Source: JALEFZ01 sp038527485 (GTDB taxonomy: Bacteria; Bacteroidota; Bacteroidia; J057). From it: a stretch of 64,000 nt of DNA. The position numbers and the translations under genes are program-made. Positions within the stretch are counted from its first letter, which is position 1, and each line of letters opens with the position of its first letter. A model generated the notes under the pieces. That model saw nothing but the letters and a program-made list of their open reading frames with translations. It was not told where the DNA came from and ran no database searches. The stretch is taken from contig JBCBFT010000006.1 of the NCBI GenBank assembly GCA_038527485.1, positions 45,148 through 109,147 of the forward strand, given 5' to 3'. This document shows, piece by piece, positions 17,919 through 25,903 of the stretch.

Positions 17919-17926
17919 CAAATGTA
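17919..17926 (-). promoter_or_regulatory. Candidate -7 promoter box for the ATE-like gene
   Basis: On the minus strand this is TACATTTG, an exact TAnnTTTG match, 13 bp before the GTG codon at 17905. It would give a leader of only a few nucleotides and argues against the upstream TTG as start. The -33 element is not clear. Confidence 0.45.
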
Positions 17927-18156
17927 ACAAATGCCCTTGATATACAGACTACCAAGAGCCAATTTTCTTTACCTTTCCATTAAAATACAAAAAGAGAAAG
18001 ATTTCTTCTACCAAATTATAGTATTTTTTATATATGAAGAAATTTTGGTAGGATTTTCTGCCAATAATTGGGAAAATAATGGGATTCTTAGGCAAATTTA
18101 GGTTTAATACGGATCAAAGGTAGTTTTTGGCTGCGCTTTTTCTCCTGTGGCGGTGT

Positions 18157-18690
18157 TTATCCTTCCCATCCTCCCATGTGTACACCTTCGAAATTTTGGT
18201 TTTGATAGGCTAGATATTGCTTAATGGCAAAGGTCGAAGATGGAAAGGCCATATCTGCAAAAGGAATATCTTCAGGCTTATACAAACCAATGTCAAGTGT
18301 CTCTTCTCCTGCCTCCCAATGCGGCGAGGACATATGGGCCAGAAAAAATAGATACACTTGATTGATTCGAGGAATATTGTACACACAATGCATGCGCACA
18401 ATTTCCACTTCCACCCCTGCTTCTTCTAATGTCTCTCTTTTGGCCCCATCTTGGACCGTTTCCCCATTTTCCAGATATCCTGCAGGTAGATTCCAGTATC
18501 CAGATCTTGGTTCAATTGCTCTCTTGCAGAGGAGAATACGATCTTCAAATACAGGCAGACAGCCGACCACCATTTTGGGATTAGAATAGTGAATCGTATG
18601 ACAATTCATACAAACCTGCCGAGGACGGTTGTCTCCAGCGGGGACTGTCATGATGAGTTGGGAACTGCCACAATGGCTACAAAAATTCAA
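18157..18690 (-). CDS. NUDIX hydrolase with N-terminal zinc ribbon
   Basis: A 177-residue protein. The N-terminal zinc ribbon has Cys4, Cys7, Cys27 and Cys30 (CSHC and CMNC). The NUDIX box follows as G71-x5-E77-x7-R85-E86-x2-E89-E90-x-G92, with all catalytic and metal-binding residues present. This architecture (Nudix_N_2 plus NUDIX) is shared with NADH pyrophosphatase NudC relatives and ADP-ribose or FAD pyrophosphatases. It lacks the longer NudC N-terminal domain and I do not see the SQPWPFPxS NudC motif, so the substrate is open. It is divergent from the desaturase gene, with about 160 bp between their starts for both promoters. Confidence 0.88.
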   Translation of the reverse strand: MNFCSHCGSSQLIMTVPAGDNRPRQVCMNCHTIHYSNPKMVVGCLPVFEDRILLCKRAIEPRSGYWNLPAGYLENGETVQDGAKRETLEEAGVEVEIVRMHCVYNIPRINQVYLFFLAHMSSPHWEAGEETLDIGLYKPEDIPFADMAFPSSTFAIKQYLAYQNQNFEGVHMGGWEG

Positions 18691-18851
18691 TTTATTGGAT
18701 TTTTCAATGGATGACTCAGAGAAATTAAGCTATTGGAAAAACCAAAGCTCCAAAACATTGTTTATGTTATTCGATTTTGGCTTCTCATTTCAACAAAAAT
18801 TCATTCTTGTTTAGAGAAGTCGCATATTTACGGAGAAATCAACCCTATTAC

Positions 18852-20333
18852 ATGAAGGAACCTCAACATATAGTCATTATCGGGTCGGGCTTCGCTGGCC
18901 TCGCATCAGCTGCCTTACTTGGCAAAGAGGGCTATAAGGTAACCATTCTTGAGAAAAATGAACAACCAGGAGGACGCGCGCGTCAGTGGAAGAAGGATGG
19001 TTTTACATTTGATATGGGCCCCAGTTGGTACTGGATGCCAGACGTATTCGAAGCATTTTTCAATCTTTTTGGGAAATCAGTCTCAGACTACTATGAACTG
19101 AAAAGACTAGACCCTGCCTACAGGGTGTACTTTGAAGAGGGTGAGGAGTACATCGACATTCCAGCAAACATGGGTGAACTGGAAGCTCTGTTTGAGTCTA
19201 TCGAGCCTGGAAGTAGCAAAGGGCTGAAAGAGTTTTTGAAGCAAGCCGCCTACAAATACGAGGTGGGCATGCGCGATTATGTATTTCGCCCTTCTCACAG
19301 CATATTCGAATTTTTTGATTTTCGTCTGATCAAGGAAAGCTTCCGCATTCAGATGTTCAAGTCGATGAGCAAACACGTGCGACAATATTTTTCGCATCCC
19401 AAACTGCTCAAACTCCTCGAATTTCCTGTCCTCTTTCTAGGGGCGACACCCGAAAATACGCCAGCACTCTACAGCATGATGAACCATGCAGATCTTACCC
19501 TCGGGACATGGTTTCCGATGGGGGGCATGCATGAAATCGTCAAGGCGATGGTTTCCCTTGCACAGGAGATGGGTGTCCACATTGAGTTGAATACAGAAGT
19601 TCGCAAGATTCACGTCGAAAACGGGCGCGCCACACGCCTCATCACCACCAATGGTGAATGGGATGCCGACCTCGTCATCGCCAACAGCGACTATCGCCAC
19701 ACAGACCAGACGCTGCTCGATCCTGCACACCGCGGATACAGCTTTGATTACTGGGAAAAGCGGACCATGTCACCCTCGAGCCTTTTGTTCTACATAGGTT
19801 TGAATAAGACTTTGCCACAGGTCAAGCACCACAACCTCTTCTTTGATGAGGACTTTGATCTGCACGCGCAGGAAATCTACGAAAATCCCAAATGGCCTTC
19901 TAAGCCGCTCTTCTATGTCTCGGCGACTTCTCGTACAGATGCGAGTACGGCGCCTGAAGGACATGAAAACCTCTTCTTCCTGGTTCCTCTTGCCCCAGGT
20001 CTAGAAGACAGTGAAGAGATGCGGGAGAAATACTACCATATGATCATGGAGCGCTTTGAGAAGCATATCGGAACAAATGTCCGTGACCACGTGGTCCTCA
20101 AGCGGGGCTATGCGATGAGCGACTTCGAGAAGGATTACCACTCCTTCAAGGGCAATGCCTACGGACTCGCGAATACCCTCTTCCAGACAGCCTTCTTCAA
20201 GCCCAAGCTCAAAGCTCAAAAAGTCAAGAACCTATACTACACAGGCCAGCTGACGGTACCTGGTCCTGGTGTGCCTCCTTCCTTGATATCGGGCAGGATT
20301 GTGGCCGATGAGGTGAAGAAGGTGTTGGGATAA
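18852..20333 (+). CDS. CrtI-type phytoene desaturase-family oxidoreductase
   Basis: I chose the ATG at 18852 (MKEPQHIVIIGSGFAGL), which puts the FAD-binding strand at the usual distance from the start; the frame runs upstream to a TTG at 18777. The 493-residue product has the dinucleotide-binding motif GSGFAGLASA, the EKNEQPGGRARQW segment, DMGPSWYWMPDVFEAFF, and the C-terminal FAD motif YYTGQLTVPGPGVPPSLISG, all as in CrtI-type carotenoid desaturases. The substrate could be phytoene or a downstream carotenoid. No crtB, crtY or crtZ lies in the window. It is a single-gene unit ending at a strong hairpin terminator. Confidence 0.9.
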   Translation: MKEPQHIVIIGSGFAGLASAALLGKEGYKVTILEKNEQPGGRARQWKKDGFTFDMGPSWYWMPDVFEAFFNLFGKSVSDYYELKRLDPAYRVYFEEGEEYIDIPANMGELEALFESIEPGSSKGLKEFLKQAAYKYEVGMRDYVFRPSHSIFEFFDFRLIKESFRIQMFKSMSKHVRQYFSHPKLLKLLEFPVLFLGATPENTPALYSMMNHADLTLGTWFPMGGMHEIVKAMVSLAQEMGVHIELNTEVRKIHVENGRATRLITTNGEWDADLVIANSDYRHTDQTLLDPAHRGYSFDYWEKRTMSPSSLLFYIGLNKTLPQVKHHNLFFDEDFDLHAQEIYENPKWPSKPLFYVSATSRTDASTAPEGHENLFFLVPLAPGLEDSEEMREKYYHMIMERFEKHIGTNVRDHVVLKRGYAMSDFEKDYHSFKGNAYGLANTLFQTAFFKPKLKAQKVKNLYYTGQLTVPGPGVPPSLISGRIVADEVKKVLG

Positions 20334-20358
20334 TAATTTTATATATTTCTGAACATGA

Positions 20359-20396
20359 TAAAATGAGAGGTATAAATTGTGCCTCTCATTTTTTAT
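20359..20396. terminator. Terminator after the desaturase gene
   Basis: The stem AATGAGAGG / CCTCTCATT encloses a loop of about 11 bases and is flanked by A residues on the left and a T run on the right, so it can act on both strands. It lies about 26 bp after the desaturase stop. Confidence 0.8.
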
Positions 20397-20435
20397 GTTA
20401 ATCATCCTACAAAACCATCTATTCTCATAAATCCC

Positions 20436-20994
20436 ATGGAAACAAAGAAGCATAATCTCCTCCTCTTTCTGAAAGAGATTGCCATTGTCGTGATTGGTGT
20501 TCTGATTGCGGCCTTCCTCAATCAGTTGAAGGAAAACAATGACAACCGCAGATACATACAAAAAGCATTGACGACGATCGAACATGAGATCGAAAAGAGT
20601 CAACATGAGGTAGATACTGTCCTTCAAAAACATATGCGATTAGGAGAGGGAATCATGGCAAATATAGACAGTACAGATACCTCATTGGGATCACTTGTCA
20701 GCACATTGGGAGAGATTCAATTTGTAAAGCCTTCCAACATAGGTTTGAGATTTTTTATTACGAACAAAGCTGAGCTTATCAAATACGAAACCATTGTACA
20801 ATTGTCTGATATAGAGATGTCCAGTGAAATTTTGGAAAATAAAGATGAATGCCCTGATAAACTTCAACTATGAAAATATAGAAGAGACTGACAGAAAAAG
20901 TAAAATGAAACTTCTCGCCTACCTCAGTAATGTCGTAGATAGTGAACAAACGCTCTTAACAAAGTATCATAGATTCTTGGAACATGAAAAATGA
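20436..20994 (+). pseudogene. DUF6090-like small membrane protein gene with a frameshift
   Basis: The first frame, from ATG 20436, encodes METKKHNLLLFLKEIAIVVI and continues into a single membrane helix ending AAFLNQL, then a helical region with EHEIEKSQ. This is the layout of DUF6090 proteins. It runs out at a TGA ending at 20873. The +1 frame from about 20845 continues naturally with MNALINFNYENIEETDRK and ends LLTKYHRFLEHEK at 20994, which is the expected C-terminal helix. The switch falls in an A-rich stretch near 20835-20845. One extra base there, real or a sequencing error, would explain it. Read through, the product would be about 185 residues, the normal size. Function is unknown. Confidence 0.65.
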
Positions 20995-21037
20995 CTTTCT
21001 CTCATAGAATCCGTAAATTGTTGTAAAAGGTCATAAT

Positions 21038-21709
21038 ATGAAAGCAAATATTGATAATCAAATTTTAGATACCATTCTTGACTCTCCCATGGCTCCTGTT
21101 TTGCTTCACCGCATACAATCCGTTTTGGACAGGGAAAAGGAGAGAAGAGAATTATTTTATAATGAAATCACTGAGCAGGAAAAGGCAGAGTTTATCAATG
21201 GAGAAATCATCATTCATTCTCCCGTCAAGAAAAAGTATACAGATATAGGTCTTAATTTAGTTCAAATAATAAGGGCATATGTTTTTGAAAAAGATCTTGG
21301 ATTCGTTGGTTTTGAAAAAACCTTGATCCAGTGCACGAGAAATGACTACGAACCTGATATTTGTTTCTTCGAAAAAGCTATTTCAAAAGACTTCAAAACA
21401 GATCAAGCCCTATTTCCCATTCCGAATTTCATCGTCGAAATATTGTCTCCTAGTACAGAAAAAAGAGATCGTGGAATCAAGTTCGATGATTATCAAAATC
21501 ATGGCGTAAAAGAATACTGGATCATTGATCCTCAGACTCAGACGGTAGAACAATTTCTCCTGAATAAAGAGGGAGCATTTGAGCTGAATGTAAAATCTGA
21601 TTCAGGTGACCTTAAATCTACCCAAATTCCTCATCTCGTGATTCCCATACCTGTCATTTTTGACGAAAAGCTTGCGCATGACTTTGTGAAGAAGATCTAT
21701 CAAGCCTAG
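21038..21709 (+). CDS. Uma2-family (DUF820) PD-(D/E)XK nuclease-like protein, second copy
   Basis: A 223-residue protein with the core Uma2 elements: AEFINGEIIIHSPVKKKYTD near residue 50, acidic strand YEPDICFFEK, FIVEILSPSTEKRDRGIKFD with the E-x-K-like pair, and VKEYWIIDPQTQTVEQF. It has a longer N-terminal helix with DREKERREL than the copy at 1759 and is not a recent duplicate of it. Function is not established for the family, and nearby genes give no hint. It follows the frameshifted DUF6090 gene after 43 bp. Confidence 0.85.
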   Translation: MKANIDNQILDTILDSPMAPVLLHRIQSVLDREKERRELFYNEITEQEKAEFINGEIIIHSPVKKKYTDIGLNLVQIIRAYVFEKDLGFVGFEKTLIQCTRNDYEPDICFFEKAISKDFKTDQALFPIPNFIVEILSPSTEKRDRGIKFDDYQNHGVKEYWIIDPQTQTVEQFLLNKEGAFELNVKSDSGDLKSTQIPHLVIPIPVIFDEKLAHDFVKKIYQA

Positions 21710-22045
21710 GGATTCGGCTCATGTTATAACTCAACTTTAAGAAAGTACCCCAGCTGAGAAAATCAGCACGAGCTAATCTTCCTGCGTTTGTCTGAACCTT
21801 TCTTCTTTTTCAAAAAATATTCAGTCGCTTACGCATTTTTCCCTATCTTAAAACTCCTGGCAAAAGCATTACTTTCCTACATCCAGCATTGACTAGGTTT
21901 TTACAAAGCAGATGAGTTTATAAATTCATATAATCTTATCTCTCCTCTGTACACAAGCCTAACTAATTCACGGATACAGCATTCCCGCTGTAGCCTAAGC
22001 GTTCTTTTGTCTTTATCACTCACCATTTGACTACTTGATATCAAC
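21710..22045 (+). other. Intergenic region upstream of the lodA-like gene
   Basis: These 336 bp lie between the Uma2 and LodA-like genes. I see no ORF with family likeness, no RNA gene and no clear TAnnTTTG promoter. There is a short imperfect hairpin, ACAGCATTCCCGCTGTA, around 21976-21992. Confidence 0.5.
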
Positions 22046-24010
22046 ATGAACATTTCAGATGTACATTCTGTCGCCATTTATCCACCGATCGGTGTAGCGA
22101 GAGTGGGCAATAGCCCCAATGAATACTTCCTCGGCTCTATCATTCCGGGTATTCCTGCACAGGATCCTGACGATTTTCGTGACGCACAAGGACGTATCAA
22201 GCGTCAAGGAGCTAAATACTTCATCTTTGGATTGGATGCTGAGGGAAATATCCTCGGCGAGCTCAATGACAGCCACGGTGTCAAGATCGATTGGCGCGTA
22301 GATGTCGCCAATAAAAAAGCCGCTTGGTACGACTTTGACATTGCACTAGATACCCCTACAGCTGAAGGCGTATACGATATGGATGGCAATCTCACACCTG
22401 ACGGTCCGCCTGTGATGAGCAAAAAGCGCAACCTAGACTTTGAAGGAGAAGACCGTAAGCTTTTGATGATTGAAGCACGTGCGCAGCGGATTGAAGGGGT
22501 GAATAAAAACCCTGATGGAACCTCTTTCCATCTGAAAGGGAAGATTGGACGCGAGCAGACAGAGGTCTACATGGGGGAACTCCGAACAGACGAGCTAGGA
22601 CGCTTAATCTTCCTTGGAGGAAGAGGGGATTCATCATCATTTACCGATCCCAAGTCTCCCCTTGTCACCTTTGCCAATAATCAGGGATGGCATGACGATA
22701 CGTCTGATGGGCCTGTTGATGCGGCAGTTACCTTGCCTGACGGTCGCACGCTTGAAGCGAATGGCGCCTGGGTGTTGACAGCTCCTCCCAACTTTGCCGT
22801 AGGGGTTCAAGCCTTCTCCACAGGCTATGACCTCCTAGTCGATGTGGCTGCACAGACACATCCCCAATACAAAAAAGATGTTCCCGAATTCTACCTCGAT
22901 ATCTACCCTACCCTCAAGCATCTCAGCATCAATGAATGGGTCAATGCAGGTGTGAGTCGAGAATTTGGGTTTGGAAGTGGCTATGATTTTGGAAGTGAAG
23001 CATTTGTAGAGCGACTGAAAGATCCCAGTGAGCAAAATCGGCCCTTCCGACAGGTTATTTTCGAATCTTTCCGCAATCCTGATTATCAGAAGATAGAGCC
23101 GCGCTCCTGGCCTCCGCTTTATGGCGATGCCATCACATTCAACATCAACTCCATCAATCCGCGAAATTTCTTTGCGATTACGCCCTTGGTTTATGGCTAT
23201 CTCAAGCAGTGGGCGGAGGGGGATTTTTCGGTAGGAAGCCCTCAGCGCCCCACATCGTGGGAGGAGATGACACCTGCGGAGCAGGCACATGGCTTGACAG
23301 AAGCTGCACTAGAGGAAACCCTTGGGGGTCCCTTTCATCCGGGATGTGAGTTTACCTGGCCAATGCGCCACGCGATGATGTATCAGGCTGATCAACCCTT
23401 CCGTCTCAAAAGGCGCGACAATGCCAAGGAGGACTTTGGTCCGACACTCGACTACAAGATCGCCCTAGCCCCAGGTGGTCCACTCGACGGCTGCTCTCCT
23501 GGTGATCTCACCAAATGGATGGCTGTACCTTGGCAGTCAGATACCTCTAGTTGCCTATCTGCTTATCGCACCTATTCAGGTGAGTATCTTCCCACTTTCT
23601 GGCCTGCTCGCGTCCCCAATGATGTCCTCACAGAGGAGGACTTTGCGATCATCAATGATGAAGACGCTGATCCCAATACTCGTATAGCGGCCTTTAGCCC
23701 AGATAGCAGAAAGAAATGGCTGAGAGGATATATTTTCAATGACCAGGGAGAGTTCCTATACGGGCCTTCCATCGAAGGACGACGCAAAGGCATTTTAAAA
23801 TTCACAGAAGAATGGCCAAAAATTGGCATCATTGTCCAAAAACAAATTGCCAATTCCTCTCCTCTATTTCCCCAAGCCATATGGGTTGAAACGGGGCGCA
23901 CGATTGAGTCTGAGCCTCCCTTTGCTGCTCGAGGCGTGGCTGCTGAGTCCGTCACCGAAGCTGTTTCACGTCCCAAATGGGTAGACATGAATCCAAGACT
24001 GTTGAGATAA
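22046..24010 (+). CDS. LodA/GoxA-family quinoprotein amino acid oxidase (CTQ cofactor)
   Basis: The 654-residue protein starts with the LodA-family signature IYPPIGVARVGNSPNEYFLG and has the conserved blocks AWVLTAPPNFAVG, HPGCEFTWPMRHAMM and TKWMAVPWQSDTSSCLS, then TFWPARVPNDVL. LodA-like enzymes oxidise the side-chain or alpha amine of amino acids (lysine 6-oxidase, glycine oxidase), releasing hydrogen peroxide. They use a cysteine tryptophylquinone made from a Cys and a Trp of the protein. Candidate residues are Cys434 and Trp496, with Trp519 as alternative. The substrate is not predictable. No signal peptide is visible. The FAD protein needed for cofactor maturation follows after 6 bp. 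LodA of Marinomonas is a killing factor through peroxide. Confidence 0.88.
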   Translation: MNISDVHSVAIYPPIGVARVGNSPNEYFLGSIIPGIPAQDPDDFRDAQGRIKRQGAKYFIFGLDAEGNILGELNDSHGVKIDWRVDVANKKAAWYDFDIALDTPTAEGVYDMDGNLTPDGPPVMSKKRNLDFEGEDRKLLMIEARAQRIEGVNKNPDGTSFHLKGKIGREQTEVYMGELRTDELGRLIFLGGRGDSSSFTDPKSPLVTFANNQGWHDDTSDGPVDAAVTLPDGRTLEANGAWVLTAPPNFAVGVQAFSTGYDLLVDVAAQTHPQYKKDVPEFYLDIYPTLKHLSINEWVNAGVSREFGFGSGYDFGSEAFVERLKDPSEQNRPFRQVIFESFRNPDYQKIEPRSWPPLYGDAITFNINSINPRNFFAITPLVYGYLKQWAEGDFSVGSPQRPTSWEEMTPAEQAHGLTEAALEETLGGPFHPGCEFTWPMRHAMMYQADQPFRLKRRDNAKEDFGPTLDYKIALAPGGPLDGCSPGDLTKWMAVPWQSDTSSCLSAYRTYSGEYLPTFWPARVPNDVLTEEDFAIINDEDADPNTRIAAFSPDSRKKWLRGYIFNDQGEFLYGPSIEGRRKGILKFTEEWPKIGIIVQKQIANSSPLFPQAIWVETGRTIESEPPFAARGVAAESVTEAVSRPKWVDMNPRLLR

Positions 24011-24016
24011 TTCATC

Positions 24017-25123
24017 ATGCGAGGATCACACAAACGGATACTTGTCATCGGTGCTGGGCCTGCGGGTCTGGCATCTGCTATTTTTCTTCGTCAAATAGAA
24101 GGTCTAGCAGTAGATGTCGTCACCCATCGGCCCCATCACGCATCACTCGCTCCTTATCACATCGGAGAAAGTTTACCTCCTCAAGCAGCGCGGGTCCTGA
24201 AACAATTAGGCGTCTGGGATTCCTTCCAGCAATCTGTCCACCTTCCCTCTTATGGAAATATTTCCTATTGGGGCTCTGCAAAAGCAGGATTTACAGATCA
24301 TATACAACATCCCATCGGGCATGGATGGCATTTGGATCGTAGAGCCTTTGTGGAGATGCTATGGGAAAAAGTGAGCCATCTGGGAGGAAGGATACAATCA
24401 GAATGTAAAGTGGTACAAGTCGAGCGAGCGCAAGACCAATGGCAAGTGACGCTTTCAGGATCTAGCCCAAAGAAAGAGACGTATCTTTACGACTTTATTT
24501 TTGATGCGAGCGGAAGAAACAGCTGGCTGGCACGCAGACAAGGGATCGATAGGCTATTCGAAGACAGTCAATTGGCACTGGTCGCTTTCTTGCAGCTTGA
24601 GGCTCCGCTAGATGATACACGTAGCCTAATCGAGACCATGCCTAATGGATGGTGGTATTCTGCCCCTATTCCTGGACATAGGATGGCAACGACTTTTCTT
24701 TGCAGGCCTGATACAATCGAGAAAGCCCTCTGGCAAACACCCAAAGGATGGTTTAACCTCTTCTCTCAGACGCTACACACACGTGCCCGAGTATCCATTG
24801 CTTCTTCTCAACTCCTCACTTTTCCTGCTTTCGTCTCTGCGGAGAGCAGCATACTTGAACATATGCATGGTCCAGGATGGGTAGCCGTAGGAGATGCGGC
24901 CATGGCATTTGATCCCATCGCCTCACACGGCATCCTCATGGCGATGGTCAGCGCAAGAGATGCAGTAGAAGCCTATGTTCATGCAAGTGAAGGCTTACCC
25001 TCCCAAGCATTTATTACCTACGAAAAACGGATGCGAACGACTTATCTACACTATGCGAGACAGCGTCAGGCTTTTTACAGGGCGGAAAAGCGATTTGGGC
25101 AGTTGGGGTATTGGAAAGGGTAG
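24017..25123 (+). CDS. LodB-like FAD-dependent maturation protein
   Basis: A 368-residue flavoprotein of the tryptophan halogenase/GG-reductase superfamily. The FAD-binding motif is VIGAGPAGLASAIFLRQ at the N-terminus, and the second FAD motif is GWVAVGDAAMAFDPIASHG near residue 292. The loop HIGESLPPQAARVLKQLGVW is typical of LodB/GoxB and halogenase relatives. LodB proteins are required to convert the Cys and Trp of LodA into the quinone cofactor and do not take part in catalysis. The start lies 6 bp after the LodA-like stop, so the two are one operon. An independent flavin halogenase is unlikely given the location. Confidence 0.85.
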   Translation: MRGSHKRILVIGAGPAGLASAIFLRQIEGLAVDVVTHRPHHASLAPYHIGESLPPQAARVLKQLGVWDSFQQSVHLPSYGNISYWGSAKAGFTDHIQHPIGHGWHLDRRAFVEMLWEKVSHLGGRIQSECKVVQVERAQDQWQVTLSGSSPKKETYLYDFIFDASGRNSWLARRQGIDRLFEDSQLALVAFLQLEAPLDDTRSLIETMPNGWWYSAPIPGHRMATTFLCRPDTIEKALWQTPKGWFNLFSQTLHTRARVSIASSQLLTFPAFVSAESSILEHMHGPGWVAVGDAAMAFDPIASHGILMAMVSARDAVEAYVHASEGLPSQAFITYEKRMRTTYLHYARQRQAFYRAEKRFGQLGYWKG

Positions 25124-25339
25124 AATGAATGGAAGAGACTGTTCTTATTTGCATCTTTTCTTTATTTTCAGCTTGAAGGAGACTACAAAGGTTTTTTGAC
25201 TTTCGAATCCAAAACTAAGCTGATTCCATGGTATCAAGCGAACTACTTTGCCAAAGTCGCAATAGGGCAAAAAATGTACATTGAACCTCAATACGGAATC
25301 ACTTTAATCGATACTTATCTAAATCGAAACAAGGGATGA
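25124..25339 (+). pseudogene. 5'-truncated reading frame overlapping the XRE gene start
   Basis: Starting right after the LodB-like stop, a frame stays open for 71 codons to TGA at 25337-25339, overlapping the ATG of the next gene as ATGA. It has no ATG until its last third. The text is protein-like, including GDYKGFLTFESKTKLIPWYQ and a YIEPQYGITLIDTYL ending. Such overlap is typical of a translationally coupled pair, with this being the C-terminal part of a partner gene whose 5' end is lost or lies in a different frame. A weak likeness to DUF2442-type proteins is my impression only. Confidence 0.4.
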
Positions 25340-25818
25340 ATATTCATCAAGATGCAGAGCCTTCTGAAGGTGTGTTGACGAATTCTATGGATACTTCTTC
25401 CAGAGAGTTTCAAGAGTTCCAGCTATTGCTTTCTCAAAAAGCAAAGTCTATAGATCGTCCACATGCCCTGAATACAGAGCTCTTCGCAATTAGGGTAAAA
25501 ATGGAAGACTATGTACGTTCAACATACGGGAATACCGAGATTCTCACAGTAGGAAGCTTCCTGAGACTCTATTTAAAAGCTTTGAGTATCAAACAGAATA
25601 AATTTGCTATCTACATCGGTCTGAAGCCTTCCAATTTTAGTAAAATTCTCTCTGGGAGTCGAAAACTAAACATGGAACAATCGATGATCCTTGGTCATCT
25701 TTTTAACGTTGATCCAAAGATCTGGATACAGATTCAATTGAAAAACGAGTATAGACAACTCAAGGAAAAGAAAAGCGCTTTTATACAGCGTTTCAAATTA
25801 GATGATCTCGTAACCTAG
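25336..25818 (+). CDS. XRE-family helix-turn-helix protein (HigA-like)
   Basis: A 160-residue protein whose C-terminal half is a Cro/CI-type HTH: TVGSFLRLYLKALSIKQNKF, AIYIGLKPSNFSKILSGSRK, then MEQSMILGHLFNVDPKIWI, the usual ending of HigA-type antitoxins. It begins with a polar, probably flexible segment (about residues 1-50). HigA-like proteins repress their own operon and neutralise a toxin. No intact toxin is adjacent; only the truncated frame at 25124-25339 precedes it with an ATGA overlap. It is followed by a hairpin terminator. Confidence 0.75.
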   Translation: MNIHQDAEPSEGVLTNSMDTSSREFQEFQLLLSQKAKSIDRPHALNTELFAIRVKMEDYVRSTYGNTEILTVGSFLRLYLKALSIKQNKFAIYIGLKPSNFSKILSGSRKLNMEQSMILGHLFNVDPKIWIQIQLKNEYRQLKEKKSAFIQRFKLDDLVT

Positions 25819-25836
25819 GTCTTGCCCGTAAACCAA

Positions 25837-25887
25837 ACAAAAAGACCGAAAATAAAGGTACTCTCCTTATTCTCGGTCTTACTTTTT
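25837..25887. terminator. Bidirectional terminator between the XRE and amylase genes
   Basis: The stem AAGACCGA / TCGGTCTT continues imperfectly inward through AATAAAGG / CCTTATT. It is preceded by a run of A and followed by CTTTTTC. It serves the plus-strand XRE gene and the convergent minus-strand amylase gene. Confidence 0.85.
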
Positions 25888-25903
25888 CATTCTATCTAAG
25901 AGA

